Shown piece by piece: positions 17,584 to 27,002 of a DNA stretch of 64,000 nucleotides. Each line of letters begins with the position of its first letter. Position 1 is the first letter of the stretch. The notes beneath the pieces are model-generated. The model did no database searches. It worked only from the letters and a program-made list of their open reading frames with translations, and was not told the origin of the DNA. The translations under genes were made by a program, and so were the position numbers. The stretch is from contig JBAZEM010000001.1 in assembly GCA_041653875.1 (NCBI GenBank), forward strand, positions 124,001 through 188,000. Reading direction: 5' to 3'. This DNA comes from VSJD01 sp041653875 (lineage in GTDB: Bacteria; Verrucomicrobiota; Kiritimatiellia; JAAZAB01).

Positions 17584-18624
17584 ATGAGCAAGGCCATCCG
17601 CATCGGGTTCATAGGAGCCGGAGGTGTCGCGCGTTTGCAGGCCGAGTTGTTGAAGAAAATCCCGGGCGCTCAGATTGTGGCGGTGGCGGACGTCAACGAC
17701 GCCTCGCTCGACCAATTCAAGAAACAGTTCAATCCGCCGCGAGTTTTCAAGAACTGGAAACAGCTTCTGGCCATGCCCGGTCTCGACGCCGTCAGCGTAT
17801 GCACCCCGAACAAACTGCACTGTGCGCCGGCCATTGCGGCGCTCAAGGCCGGCAAGCATGTGCTGGTCGAAAAGCCGATGGCCATGAACGCCCGGGAGGC
17901 GCAGGCCATGCTGGCCGCCGCCCGGAAGGCGAAGCGCCTGCTCCAGGTCGGGTTCCAATGGCGCTTCACGCCGGCCGCCCAATTGCTGCGCAAGCGGGTG
18001 GCCGGCGGCAGTTTCGGCGATATTCTCTATGTCCGCTGCCAGGCCCTGCGCCGGCGCGGCATTCCGAGTTGGGGCGTGTTCGGCCGCAAGGACCTGCAAG
18101 GCGGCGGCCCGATGATCGACATTGGCGTTCACATCCTGGAGATGGCGCACTTCATTATCGGCGCGCCCAAGCCGGTCAGCGCCAGCGCTTCCTGCTATAC
18201 CTACCTCGGTGACAAAAAACCGGCCGCCCTTTGCAGGTGGGGCGCCTGGGACTACAAGAGCTACACGGTCGAGGACCTGGCGGTCGGGTTTGTCAGGTTC
18301 GCCACGGGCGGGTCGCTGGTTATCGAGTCGAGTTTTGCCGCCCATATCGAAAAAGATGTCTTCACGATCCAGGTCATGGGCACGAAGGGCGGCGCCACTT
18401 TCGATCCTCTGCAGATTTTTACCGACGATCAGGGCTATATGATGACGCTGGCGCCCGCCTTCGTCGGCGCGGGGGACGGCTTCGAGTACAAAATGCGCCA
18501 CTTCTGCGAGTGTGCGCGTGACGGCAGGAAGTGCGAGGCCCCCGGCGAGGACGGCCTGGCCGTCCAACAGATGTTGGATGCCATCTATAAATCCGCCGGC
18601 GTCAATCGCGAAGTTCGCATATAA
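17584..18624 (+). CDS. Gfo/Idh/MocA family oxidoreductase
   Basis: 346 residues from ATG 17584 with GGGAGG upstream. GFIGAGGVARLQAELL is the NAD(P)-binding Rossmann loop, VCTPNKLHCAPAIAALKAGKHVLVEKPMAMN carries the EKP motif with the catalytic Lys, and GGGPMIDIGVHILEMA is the Asp/His catalytic block. Such enzymes oxidise or epimerise sugars, inositols or sugar nucleotides. The substrate is not predictable, and no sugar operon is attached. Confidence 0.9.
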   Translation: MSKAIRIGFIGAGGVARLQAELLKKIPGAQIVAVADVNDASLDQFKKQFNPPRVFKNWKQLLAMPGLDAVSVCTPNKLHCAPAIAALKAGKHVLVEKPMAMNAREAQAMLAAARKAKRLLQVGFQWRFTPAAQLLRKRVAGGSFGDILYVRCQALRRRGIPSWGVFGRKDLQGGGPMIDIGVHILEMAHFIIGAPKPVSASASCYTYLGDKKPAALCRWGAWDYKSYTVEDLAVGFVRFATGGSLVIESSFAAHIEKDVFTIQVMGTKGGATFDPLQIFTDDQGYMMTLAPAFVGAGDGFEYKMRHFCECARDGRKCEAPGEDGLAVQQMLDAIYKSAGVNREVRI

Positions 18625-18942
18625 CGCCGCTGATCGAGGTTAAGGAATTGTCCGCCGGCGGATCCGCCTGTGGCACGGCAATCCCGCCGGGTCAGGGGAC
18701 CCGGCCTACAGAGATGCTGTAGGCCCGGTGCCCTCACCGGGCGTTATGAAAAGCCGCCCCGTTGTGGGGCCTAACTTGATGTTAAGGAAATTCAATCTGA
18801 TGTAGAGCCGGTTTTTCCGCCATAGGCGGATCCGCCTCCGGCGGAATACCGGCTATCCTATGCCGAAGATAGCCGACGTAAAGTCGGCTCTACATGAAAA
18901 AGTCGCCCCGCTTTGCGGGGCCTAATTTGATCGGGGAGCCTT
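18625..18942. other. Repeat-filled gap, no gene seen
   Basis: 318 bp holding a GGCGGATCCGCC palindrome, a CCGGGTCAGGGGACCCGG / GGCCCGGTGCCCTCACCGGGC hairpin group, the 92-bp repeat and two GCCCCGCTTTGCGGGGC-type hairpins. The last is 25 bases before the cupin start and, without a U-run, is not a convincing terminator. Confidence 0.6.
18802..18893 (+). repeat. 92-bp dispersed hairpin repeat (copy 2)
   Basis: Almost identical to 5093-5184 and the same length and orientation. Confidence 0.85.
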
Positions 18943-19275
18943 ATGCGAACTGCGGAAGAATTGAAGGCGCGCGCCATAGGGTTGAGCGATTTTGTGGACT
19001 ATGCCTCCGGCGCCGTGGTCAGCAAGACACTGATCGACAAGAAAGTCGGGACGTTGACCCTCTTTGCCTTCGACGCCGGCCAGGGGCTCAGCGAGCATAC
19101 GGCCCCTTACGATGCCGTGGTGCAGATACTGGATGGCGAAGCGGAGCTTGTCATTGCCGGCAAGCCGGTCAAAGCCGGTCCCGGCGAACTGGTGATTATG
19201 CCCGCCGGTGTGCCGCATGCGGTGCGGGCCGCGCGGCGGTTCAAGATGTTGTTGACCATGATCCGGGAAGAATAA
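18943..19275 (+). CDS. Small cupin-domain protein
   Basis: 110 residues with GGGGAG ahead of ATG 18943. A single cupin barrel: the first motif is around GLSEHTAPYDAVVQILDGE and the second is PGELVIMPAGVPHAV, giving candidate metal ligands in HTAP, E and H. Such proteins sense or bind small ligands or act as isomerases or dioxygenases; no activity can be assigned. It is followed at 38 bp by the STAS gene, and both may be transcribed with adhE. Confidence 0.8.
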   Translation: MRTAEELKARAIGLSDFVDYASGAVVSKTLIDKKVGTLTLFAFDAGQGLSEHTAPYDAVVQILDGEAELVIAGKPVKAGPGELVIMPAGVPHAVRAARRFKMLLTMIREE

Positions 19276-19313
19276 GCGGTCGGCCGGTTTGCCCGGCAGT
19301 TTGGGAGAATCAT

Positions 19314-19658
19314 ATGAGCGCATTATCGATCAGCACCGTGAATCCCCGGATAAACATCATCGCGTTGAGCGGCCGTCTGGCTGTGGAAACCGAAAATCTG
19401 ATCCAGTCCCAGTTGATGGAAGCAATCAAGCGAAGCCCCCAGGGCCTTGTTTTGGACATGGAAGCGGTGGTTTTTGTCAGCAGCGCCGGGTTGCGCATGC
19501 TGATCATGGTCTATAAAAGCGCCGCCGCGAGCGGGACCAAATTGGCCATGATTCGGCCCTCGCCGGAAATCTATAAATTATTAAAATTAGCCGCGCTGGA
19601 TTCGACTTTTAACGTGTTCGAAAACGAGGCCGATGCCGTCAAGGCGATCGGCCCGTAG
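19314..19658 (+). CDS. STAS-domain anti-sigma factor antagonist-like protein
   Basis: 114 residues from ATG 19314, with GGGAG upstream. LSGRLAVETENLIQSQL and VVFVSSAGLRMLIMVYKSA are the SpoIIAA/RsbV fold; the first Ser of SSAGLR is at the usual phosphorylation position (normally DSSGL). Members bind anti-sigma kinases and release sigma factors, or act in other partner-switch circuits. No kinase (RsbW type) or phosphatase gene is adjacent. Confidence 0.85.
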   Translation: MSALSISTVNPRINIIALSGRLAVETENLIQSQLMEAIKRSPQGLVLDMEAVVFVSSAGLRMLIMVYKSAAASGTKLAMIRPSPEIYKLLKLAALDSTFNVFENEADAVKAIGP

Positions 19659-19680
19659 CCTGATTTCAAGAGAACAACAC

Positions 19681-22275
19681 ATGGACCTGAAAAAATCAGA
19701 TCCGAATGTCAAGTCCGCGGCCGATGCGCTCATGGCCCAGGCCGGCGAAGCCGCCGCCATTTTTACCCAGTATGACCAGGAACAGGTGGATCGTATCGTG
19801 GCGGCGGCGGCCAAAGCCGGCGCCGCCCAACGCCTGGAACTGGCCCGTCTGGCGGTCGAGGAAACCGGCATGGGCGTATTCGAGGATAAGGTCATCAAAA
19901 ACCTGTATGCCACCGAATATATCCACGATGACATTCGTGACATTAAGACGGTCGGGCTGATCCGCGATTGCCCCGCCACGGGCCTGATGGAATACGCCGA
20001 GCCGCTTGGCGTTGTCCTGGGCGTTACGCCGATCACCAATCCGACCTCGACGGTCATGTTCAAGAGCCTGATCGCGCTCAAGACCCGCAATGCCATTGTC
20101 TTCTGCGCCTCGCGCAACGCCTTGAAGTGCAGCAACGCCGCCGCCCGGATTATTTATGAGGCCGCCGTGGCGGCCGGCGCGCCCGATTACGTCATCCGCT
20201 GGGTCGAGGAACCGTCCCGCGAAATGACGCAGGCGTTGATGACGCATCCCAACGTGGCTTTGATCCTGGCCACCGGCGGCACGGGCCTGGTTCAAGCGGC
20301 CTACGGATCGGGCAAACCCGCCATCGGGGTCGGTCCCGGCAATGTGCCGGTGTATATCGATAAAAGCGCCGATATCCCCCTGGCCGTGAACGACATTCTG
20401 CTGAGCAAGACCTTCGACAACGGGATGATCTGCGCCTCGGAACAGGCGATTGTAGTTCACCGGGACATCCGCCAGGCGGTGAAAGACCGCCTGGTTTCCC
20501 AGGGCGCTTATTTTCTCAAGCCGGCCGAGACGGCCGCGATCCAGGATATCGTCATCGACCCGGTGAAACAGAGCATGGCGTCCAAGGTCGTCGGCAAGAG
20601 CGCCCGCCATATCGCCGGGTTGGCGGGTATCGCGGTTCCGTCCCAGACCCGCCTGCTCATCGCGCCGCTGGCCGGCGTGGGCGAGGCTGTGCCGTTATCA
20701 CGCGAGAAATTGTGTCCGCTGCTGGGCTATTATGTGGCCGACAACCTGGATAAGGCCATCAATATTTGCACCGACCTGACCCATTTTGGCGGGCTGGGCC
20801 ATTCGGTGTCGATTTTCTCGCGCGACCAGCAGGCCATCGACAAGTTCAGCCGCACCTTGAACGCCGGGCGGATTCTGGTCAATTCGCCTTCGGCGCTGGG
20901 CGGCGTCGGCGGCATTTATAACCGCCTGCATCCGTCGCTGACCCTCGGTTGCGGGACCGGCGGCTGTAATATCACGACCGACAATGTGACGGTCACCCAT
21001 TTGTTGAACATCAAGCGGGTTTCCAAAAGGATGATGAATATGAAATCGTTCCGCGTGCCGCCGCAGATTTATTCCAATCCTGGTTGTCTGGACGTATTTT
21101 TCACGCACGAGATCGAAGACCTCGGCGCCAAACGCGCCCTCATCGTCTGTTCGGACTCCGCCGCAGGGGAGGGAGCGGCGGATCGCGTGGCCGCCTATCT
21201 CGCCGAAGCCGGCATTCAGTCCCTGGTGTTCGCGGATATCGGAACGGAGCCGACCGTGGGCGCCATTGCGGCCGGGGTTGCCGCGATGCAAAAGCACGAT
21301 CCGGACTTGATTGTCGCCCTGGGCGGCGGCGCGTCGATAGACGCCGCCAAAGTCATGCGGTTGATGTGCGAGCATCCCGATTTGAAATATGAAGACCTGA
21401 GCTTGCGGTTTCTGGACATTCGCAAACGCATCGCAAGGGTTCCAGCCGTGGGGCAAAATGTTCGCCTGATTGCCATTCCCGCCGCGAGCGGCGCCGGCTC
21501 GGAAGTGACGGCGTTTGCGACCGTGGCGGATGAAAAGACCGGCAAGAAATATCCCATTGTGGATTATGCCTTGATGCCGGATATCGCCATCATCGACCCG
21601 AATCTTGCGCCGGAGGTCCCGCCCGCAGTCACGGCGGATATGGGGCTGGTTGCGCTGGCGCATGCGCTGGAAAGTTATGTGTCCATAGCCGCCTCGGACT
21701 ACACCGATCCGCTGGCCCTGCGCGCCGTGCAGTTGGCGTTCGAATACCTTCCGCAGGCTTTTCGGGATGGGCGCAATACCATGGCCCGGGAGAAGATGCA
21801 TAACGCCGCGACCATCGCGGGGCTGGCCTGCGCCAACGCGTTTCTGGGGATCAACCATTGTCTGGCCGGCGCTCTGGGCGCCGCGTTCAACATTCCCTAT
21901 GGCCGCGCCAACGCGCTCGTGATGATTCCCGTTATCCGCTACAACGCCGCCTTGCCGCATAAATTCCCGGCCTCCCCGAATTATCCCTCGCCCAAGGCCA
22001 AGGACCGTTATGCGGAAATCGCGGCGGCGCTCAAACTGGACGCTTCCACGCCGGAAAAAGGCGTGGAAAATCTGATCCGCGCCGTGGCGGAATTGAAGAA
22101 AACATTGAGCGTCCCCGCCAGCCTGCGCGAAGCGGGGGCGCCGGAAGCCGAATTCAAGGCCAAGCTGAGTTCCATGGCGGCCGCGGCTTTCGACGACCAA
22201 TGCGCAGGCGCCAATCCCTCGTATCCGCTCGTGAGCGATTTGGTCAAAGTGCTCGAGGAAGCCTACACCGGCTAA
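19681..22275 (+). CDS. adhE: Bifunctional acetaldehyde-CoA/alcohol dehydrogenase
   Basis: 864 residues, the usual AdhE size, from ATG 19681. Residues 1-450 are the CoA-acylating aldehyde dehydrogenase (GVGPGNVPVYIDKSADIP; catalytic Cys in DNGMICASEQAIVV, about 251). Residues 455-860 are the iron-containing alcohol dehydrogenase (GGGASIDAAKVM, AHALESYVS and the metal His in GINHCLAGALG). The enzyme reduces acetyl-CoA to ethanol with two NADH, so fermentation is expected. A fragment of a related dehydrogenase is at 45548-45682. Confidence 0.95.
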   Translation: MDLKKSDPNVKSAADALMAQAGEAAAIFTQYDQEQVDRIVAAAAKAGAAQRLELARLAVEETGMGVFEDKVIKNLYATEYIHDDIRDIKTVGLIRDCPATGLMEYAEPLGVVLGVTPITNPTSTVMFKSLIALKTRNAIVFCASRNALKCSNAAARIIYEAAVAAGAPDYVIRWVEEPSREMTQALMTHPNVALILATGGTGLVQAAYGSGKPAIGVGPGNVPVYIDKSADIPLAVNDILLSKTFDNGMICASEQAIVVHRDIRQAVKDRLVSQGAYFLKPAETAAIQDIVIDPVKQSMASKVVGKSARHIAGLAGIAVPSQTRLLIAPLAGVGEAVPLSREKLCPLLGYYVADNLDKAINICTDLTHFGGLGHSVSIFSRDQQAIDKFSRTLNAGRILVNSPSALGGVGGIYNRLHPSLTLGCGTGGCNITTDNVTVTHLLNIKRVSKRMMNMKSFRVPPQIYSNPGCLDVFFTHEIEDLGAKRALIVCSDSAAGEGAADRVAAYLAEAGIQSLVFADIGTEPTVGAIAAGVAAMQKHDPDLIVALGGGASIDAAKVMRLMCEHPDLKYEDLSLRFLDIRKRIARVPAVGQNVRLIAIPAASGAGSEVTAFATVADEKTGKKYPIVDYALMPDIAIIDPNLAPEVPPAVTADMGLVALAHALESYVSIAASDYTDPLALRAVQLAFEYLPQAFRDGRNTMAREKMHNAATIAGLACANAFLGINHCLAGALGAAFNIPYGRANALVMIPVIRYNAALPHKFPASPNYPSPKAKDRYAEIAAALKLDASTPEKGVENLIRAVAELKKTLSVPASLREAGAPEAEFKAKLSSMAAAAFDDQCAGANPSYPLVSDLVKVLEEAYTG

Positions 22276-22320
22276 TCATGAAAAAACAAACGTCGGTTAA
22301 CCCTATGTAAGGAGAACACC

Positions 22321-23334
22321 ATGCGTGAACCGAATTTTAACAACCTACTCAAAGTCTTGCGCTGTGAAGTCCCTGAACGTCCTACGTTGTACGAGTTTTT
22401 TCTGAACAGGCGCATATATCGGAAGTTGGCGGGTTCGGCCTGGACGGAAGATCCGGACATGCGGGCGCAAGGGCGGATGCTGATCGCCGCGTTTAGGGCG
22501 GCCGGATACGATTACGCCTCGGTATCCGGCTCGCCCTTCCGGTTCTATGGCGGCGAATGCGATCATTCTCAGAAGACCATTTCGCTCAACCAGGGGTTTG
22601 TGATTACGGACCGCCGGAGCTTCGATGCCTATGCGTGGCCCGACCCCGACAACTTCGATTACACGGCCTTGCGCGCGCTCGCCCCGGATCTGCCGCGCGG
22701 CATGAAGCTGATCGTCCATGGGCCCGGCGGCGTGCTGGAGAATGTAACCAGCCTGGTGGGGTTCGACAATCTCTGCTTTATGCTGGCCGACGATCCCGGC
22801 CTGGTGATGGACATCTTCGAGGCGGTCGGCAGCCGATTGGTGAAGCACTATCGGAAAGCCGTCGTTTTCGATACGGTCGGGGCCTGCATGTCCAATGACG
22901 ACTGGGGGTTCAAAACCCAGACAATGTTGTCTGTGGCGGATATGCGCAAGTACGTTTTCCCCTGGCACAAGCGCATCGTGGAGACCATCCATGCGGCCGG
23001 CCGGCCGGCGATCCTGCATTCCTGCGGCGCGGCGGAGGACGTCATGGAGGATATGATCGTCGATATGCGCTATGACGGCAAACATTCTTATGAGGACGTC
23101 ATCATGCCGGTCGAGGAAGCCTATCGCCGCTGGGGCGGGCGGATTGCCATATTGGGCGGCATCGACCTCGATTTCATCATACGCTCGTCCGTCGAGGATA
23201 TCCAAAAACGGTGCCGCGCCATGCTGGAGCTGACCGCCGCGAAGGGCGGCTATGCGCTGGGCACAGGCAATAGCGTGCCGGAATTCATCGACGACGACAA
23301 ATACCTGGCCATGACTGCCGTGGTGACGGGTTGA
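22321..23334 (+). CDS. Uroporphyrinogen decarboxylase-family protein (UroD/MtaA-like)
   Basis: 337 residues; AAGGAGAACACC precedes ATG 22321. The fold is recognisable from HGPGGVLENVTSLVGFDNLC, ADMRKYVFPWHKRIVE, HSCGAAEDVMEDMI and GGIDLDFIIRSS. It lacks the N-terminal arginine motif of true HemE, so a methyltransferase-like role (as MtaA/CmuA with corrinoid proteins) is more likely than haem synthesis. A second, distinct member lies at 60403-61455. No corrinoid protein gene is nearby. Confidence 0.8.
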   Translation: MREPNFNNLLKVLRCEVPERPTLYEFFLNRRIYRKLAGSAWTEDPDMRAQGRMLIAAFRAAGYDYASVSGSPFRFYGGECDHSQKTISLNQGFVITDRRSFDAYAWPDPDNFDYTALRALAPDLPRGMKLIVHGPGGVLENVTSLVGFDNLCFMLADDPGLVMDIFEAVGSRLVKHYRKAVVFDTVGACMSNDDWGFKTQTMLSVADMRKYVFPWHKRIVETIHAAGRPAILHSCGAAEDVMEDMIVDMRYDGKHSYEDVIMPVEEAYRRWGGRIAILGGIDLDFIIRSSVEDIQKRCRAMLELTAAKGGYALGTGNSVPEFIDDDKYLAMTAVVTG

Positions 23335-23449
23335 GCATGAATGTTCGGTTCCACGGCGCATCCGGCGCCCGATGTCACCCCGCCGATCGAGCGGCGTCCC
23401 ATGAGCGATGTTTCTTGACGCCGAAGCCCTCTTGTGACACAGTGTGCAC

Positions 23450-23683
23450 ATGAAAACAATAACTGTTAGAGAGCTTCATATGAATACCGGACGATATGTC
23501 CGCAAGGCGGTGGAGGGAGACTTGGTGGTTACGGACCGCGGCCTGGCCGTGGCATCCCTCTCGCGCTTCACAGGATATGTCAAGGGAACGCCCTTGCCGG
23601 ATCGCGAATCGTTTATTCTTAAACTCCCCCGTATCCAAGCCGATTCCGCGAAGATGGTTGCCGAAGACCGGAGCGGGCGGTGA
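23450..23683 (+). CDS. Phd/YefM-type antitoxin
   Basis: 77 residues from ATG 23450. MKTITVRELHMNTGRYVRKAVEGDLVVTDRG follows the Phd-family N-terminal DNA-binding pattern, with the C-terminal tail free to cover the toxin. It overlaps the PIN gene by 4 bp. TGTGCACA, a perfect 8-bp palindrome, lies across the start codon and could be part of an autoregulatory operator. Confidence 0.8.
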   Translation: MKTITVRELHMNTGRYVRKAVEGDLVVTDRGLAVASLSRFTGYVKGTPLPDRESFILKLPRIQADSAKMVAEDRSGR

Positions 23684-24114
23684 TCTATTTCGACACGTCC
23701 TATATCGCCAAATGCTACTTGAATGAGCCGCATGCGGACAAGGTGCGGCAACTGGCAATGCGCTCCGATGGACTGGCCTGTTCCTATCTGGGGCGTGTCG
23801 AATTTTGGTCGGTTCTTAATCGGCATGTTCGGGAAGGACGGATCGCCTCGAAGCAGGCACAGGCCATTCGGCGGGTCTTTGTCGAAGACGAAGTAAATGA
23901 CGTATGGCATTGGTTTCCCGTTACCAGTGATTTGATGATGAAAGTCTGCGGGGCTCTTGAACATTTGCCGCTGGATTTATTTGTCCGGTCGGCGGACGCG
24001 ATTCACCTGGTCAGTGCAACAGAGCATGGTCTGAACCAAATCTACAGTTCGGACACTCATTTATTGCGATGTGCCGCTTGTTTTGGTTTGCGCGGCTGTA
24101 ATGTGATCCCGTAA
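23680..24114 (+). CDS. PIN-domain ribonuclease toxin (VapC-like)
   Basis: 144 residues from GTG 23680, in the antitoxin stop (GTGA overlap). Acidic residues expected of the PIN site are visible: Asp in YFDTSYIAK, Glu in GRVEFWSVL, Asp in RSADAIHL and Asp in YSSDTHL. VapC-type toxins cleave tRNA or rRNA when released from the antitoxin. Unbroken and adjacent to an intact antitoxin, so probably a working pair. Confidence 0.85.
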   Translation: MIYFDTSYIAKCYLNEPHADKVRQLAMRSDGLACSYLGRVEFWSVLNRHVREGRIASKQAQAIRRVFVEDEVNDVWHWFPVTSDLMMKVCGALEHLPLDLFVRSADAIHLVSATEHGLNQIYSSDTHLLRCAACFGLRGCNVIP

Positions 24115-24203
24115 GGATAATCGCCAAAGTCCGTCCGCCTGCATCCTGACCTTGCGGAAGGCTGGGACTACGGATAACAAATAGCGGTTAATGAGGCCTT
24201 AAC

Positions 24204-25739
24204 ATGCTTGCCAAAGTTCATTCCGGCGCGGTGTACGGGGTTGACGCCTATGCCGTCGAAATCGAAGTCAACACGGGCAGGGGCGATCCGCAGACGGTCA
24301 TCGTGGGGCTGCCCGATGCGGCGGTCAAGGAAAGCAAGGACCGGGTCAACACCGCCATCCTCAATTCGGGCTTCGAGATGCCGAAGGACCGCCTGACGAT
24401 CAACCTGGCTCCGGCGGATATCAAGAAAGAAGGACCTGTTTTCGACCTGCCGATTGCGATCGGGGTGCTGGCCACGATGGGCGATATCCCCATGGAGGCG
24501 CTCGACCGATTTTCCCTGGTGGGTGAGCTGGCCCTGAGCGGCGAGGTGCGCCGGGCGCGCGGTGTGCTTCCCATCACGATGGCCATGCGCGAAAAAAAGC
24601 GCCCGGCCATCCTGGTGCCCTACGATAACGCCGATGAGGCCGCCGTGGTGGAGGGCATCGATGTCTATCCGGTTAAAAACCTGCGCGAGGCGGCGGATAT
24701 CGTCGCGGGCCGGATCGCCGCCAATCCTTACCTGGTGGATGTGGCCAAAGTCTTTGAAACGCACTTGATCTATGAAGAAGATTTTGCCGATGTCAAGGGC
24801 CAGGAACATGCCAAACGCGCGATCGAAGTGGCCGTGGCCGGCGGGCATAACCTGCTCATGATCGGGCCGCCGGGCACGGGCAAGACCATGCTGGCCAAGC
24901 GTGTGCCTTCGATCCTGCCGCTCATGGCGCTGGAAGAAGCCCTTGAGACGACCAAAATCCACAGTATTGCCGGCGCCCTGCCGCCGCGCCAGGCCCTGGT
25001 AACCCGGCGTCCGTTTCGTTCCCCGCATCACACCGTGTCCGACGCCGGCCTGCTGGGCGGCGGCACGCATCCCATGCCGGGCGAAGTCAGCCTGGCGCAT
25101 CGCGGCGTGCTGTTCATGGACGAACTGCCCGAGTTTCACCGCAACGTGCTGGAGGTGTTGCGTCAGCCGTTGGAAGATGGCACGGTGACCATTTCACGGG
25201 CCTCGGCCAGCCTGACGTTTCCCTGCGAATTCATGCTGGTGGCGGCCATGAATCCCTGCCCGTGCGGGTATTACGGCGACTCGAAGCACAATTGCCGTTG
25301 CACCCCGTTGCAGATTCAAAACTATCGCAACAAGATTTCCGGTCCGCTCCTGGACCGGATCGATATTCATATCGAGGCGCCCTCGGTTCGCTACCAGGAA
25401 CTGGCATCCATCGGCACGGGTGAGCCTTCAGCGGTAATCCGCGCCCGCGTTCTGGCCGCGCGCGCGGTTCAGCAGGAGCGGTTTAAAGGTTTGCGCAAAG
25501 TGCGCTGTAACGCGGGAATGCGCGTGAAGGAACTGCACAAGCATTGCCAATTAAAGCCCGACGCCCAGGCCCAATTGAAAATGGCCATCACCGAACTCAA
25601 TTTCAGCGCCCGCGCCTACGACCGCATCCTCAAGGTTGCCCGCACCATCGCCGATCTGGCGAACTCCGCGGACATTCAGTCCGACCACGTCTTCGAAGCC
25701 ATCCAGTACCGCAATTTGGATCGGCAGTTCTGGATATAA
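24204..25739 (+). CDS. YifB/ComM family Mg-chelatase-like AAA+ ATPase
   Basis: 511 residues. An N-terminal Lon-protease-like fold (about 1-170) is followed by the chelatase AAA domain: GPPGTGKTMLAKRVPSILP (about 221), GVLFMDELPEFHRNVLEVLRQPLEDG (Walker B) and NPCPCGYYGD. The C-terminal Mg_chelatase_C block ends RIADLANSADIQSDHVFEAIQYR. ComM is a branch-migration helicase that helps integrate foreign DNA during natural transformation. That fits the pilus ATPases earlier in the window, but competence itself is inference. Confidence 0.92.
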   Translation: MLAKVHSGAVYGVDAYAVEIEVNTGRGDPQTVIVGLPDAAVKESKDRVNTAILNSGFEMPKDRLTINLAPADIKKEGPVFDLPIAIGVLATMGDIPMEALDRFSLVGELALSGEVRRARGVLPITMAMREKKRPAILVPYDNADEAAVVEGIDVYPVKNLREAADIVAGRIAANPYLVDVAKVFETHLIYEEDFADVKGQEHAKRAIEVAVAGGHNLLMIGPPGTGKTMLAKRVPSILPLMALEEALETTKIHSIAGALPPRQALVTRRPFRSPHHTVSDAGLLGGGTHPMPGEVSLAHRGVLFMDELPEFHRNVLEVLRQPLEDGTVTISRASASLTFPCEFMLVAAMNPCPCGYYGDSKHNCRCTPLQIQNYRNKISGPLLDRIDIHIEAPSVRYQELASIGTGEPSAVIRARVLAARAVQQERFKGLRKVRCNAGMRVKELHKHCQLKPDAQAQLKMAITELNFSARAYDRILKVARTIADLANSADIQSDHVFEAIQYRNLDRQFWI

Positions 25740-25797
25740 CTCATCCCATCGGCCTGCCGATAAATTTGATAATCACGGCCTTGTCCTGCCGGATGGC

Positions 25798-26009
25798 CCC
25801 AAATCCTCGCCTAAGACCGGCGGACTGTTTTACGAACGCGCTTTTCGCCCTGTGCCCGCGCGGCGGTCGAGGCCGCCCGCCCTCCAGAAGGATCATCGCG
25901 TGAATCTCGATAATGGTTCATGGAGGGCGACGGGCCCCCGTCGCCGTACGGGCGTGTGGTTCGCGCCGGGTTCTTGGCAAGATGGCGTATCCTTAGGCGA
26001 TGATTCTGG
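25798..26009. mobile_element. MITE-like element, 18-bp imperfect inverted ends (copy 1)
   Basis: Left end CCCAAATCCTCGCCTAAG (25798-25815) and right end CTTAGGCGATGATTCTGG (25992-26009) are inverted copies with a few mismatches. About 130 bp of the interior recur in the opposite orientation at about 45901-46053. The element at 54994-55247 has the same ends but a different interior. No transposase is present. Confidence 0.65.
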
Positions 26010-26020
26010 ATGGCCTTGCC

Positions 26021-26064
26021 ATATGCAAATAGATTTGCATATAGATTCTACTTCGTAGAATCTA
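26021..26064. repeat. Two adjacent perfect AT-rich hairpins
   Basis: ATATGCAAA-TAGA-TTTGCATAT (26021-26042) is followed by TAGATTCTAC-TTC-GTAGAATCTA (26042-26064). Both stems are perfect. Not followed by a U-run. Similar tandem palindromes occur as intergenic repeats in other bacteria, as far as I recall. Confidence 0.7.
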
Positions 26065-26167
26065 AGGAATTTCGAGGCCATAATCAGGTATCTCCCGATT
26101 GGGGGAAATATCGTTCGGTTATAGTTTGATCCCAAACCAGGTTGGATTTTGAAAATAAACGCTTGTG

Positions 26168-26196
26168 TTGAGACTATCGTTAAATATGCTTGTTAT
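26168..26196 (+). promoter_or_regulatory. Weak candidate promoter for the NarL-type regulator
   Basis: TTGAGA (26168-26173), 17-bp spacer, TGTTAT (26191-26196), 43 bases before ATG 26240. The surrounding AT-richness supports a promoter region; the exact boxes are uncertain. Confidence 0.35.
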
Positions 26197-26239
26197 AGAT
26201 TAACGTATTGGACCTCCACCCATTAGAAAGGGCACGGCC

Positions 26240-26896
26240 ATGGGCATCCGACTTTTGATTGCCGACGATCACAAGATCATGCGCGACGGCTTGAAAGCGC
26301 TGGTTGAGAAAGAGGCGGACATTGCCGTGGTCGGGGAGGCGGAAAGCGGACGGACGACTGTGAGCATGGCTCAAAAACTTGCGCCCCATGTTGTGGTGAT
26401 GGATATCGCCATGCCGGATCTGAATGGGATCGAGGCGACGCGGAAAATCGTTAAAACGAATCCGAACGTCAAGATCGTGGCGCTCTCCGCCCATGCCGAC
26501 CAGCACTTTGTCCGCGAAATGATGGCCGCCGGAGCTTCGGCTTACATCCTCAAAGACACGGCCTATGAGGAACTCGTCCGGGCCATCCGCGAGGTGATGA
26601 AAGGCAAGAAGTATCTGTCTTCGGACATTGCGCGCGGGGTGCTGGATACGTATGTCAAGCTTTCCCGGCCGGCGAGCGCGAATCCCGCTTTTGTGGTTTT
26701 GACCGACCGGGAACGCGAGGTGCTGCAGATGATCGCGGAAGGCAAAAGCACCAAGGAAATAGCCGGCGACGCCGCGGTCAGCGTGAAAACCATCGAAACT
26801 CACCGCCACAACATTATGGAAAAACTGGGGTTGCACAGCATTGCGGAGCTTACCAAATATGCCATCCGCGAAGGCGTGACCTCGGTCGATGCGTGA
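26240..26896 (+). CDS. NarL/FixJ-type response regulator (REC + LuxR HTH)
   Basis: 218 residues. LLIADDHKIMRDGL opens the receiver, Asp in VVMDIAMPDLNG (about 54) is the phosphoacceptor and Lys in AYILKDTAYEEL the conserved switch residue. LTDREREVLQMIAEGKSTKEIAGDAAVSVKTIETHRHNIMEKLGL (about 152-197) is the LuxR-type DNA-binding domain. First gene of the signalling cluster; its likely partner is the HisKA_3 kinase at 30787-32706, which is of the matching NarX type. Confidence 0.92.
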   Translation: MGIRLLIADDHKIMRDGLKALVEKEADIAVVGEAESGRTTVSMAQKLAPHVVVMDIAMPDLNGIEATRKIVKTNPNVKIVALSAHADQHFVREMMAAGASAYILKDTAYEELVRAIREVMKGKKYLSSDIARGVLDTYVKLSRPASANPAFVVLTDREREVLQMIAEGKSTKEIAGDAAVSVKTIETHRHNIMEKLGLHSIAELTKYAIREGVTSVDA

Positions 26897-27002
26897 CAAG
26901 AAGAAGAGGTCAGCAACAGAGGTCAGAGGTCGGAGGTCAGAGGTCAGCAAAAATATTCGGGCTTTCATTGTCTGATCTCTGACCTCTGACCTCCGGATTA
27001 CC

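Larger units (their letters stand above)
25740..26239. other. 500-bp gap with MITE-like element, hairpins and a promoter
   Basis: Holds, in order, a MITE-like element (25798-26009), two AT-rich hairpins (26021-26064) and AT-rich sequence leading to the response-regulator gene. No coding frame is supported. Confidence 0.6.

Noticed and set aside
20698..22200. A 500-codon frame antisense to adhE
   Set aside because: The adhE reading has both catalytic domains; the antisense reading is an artefact of codon bias.
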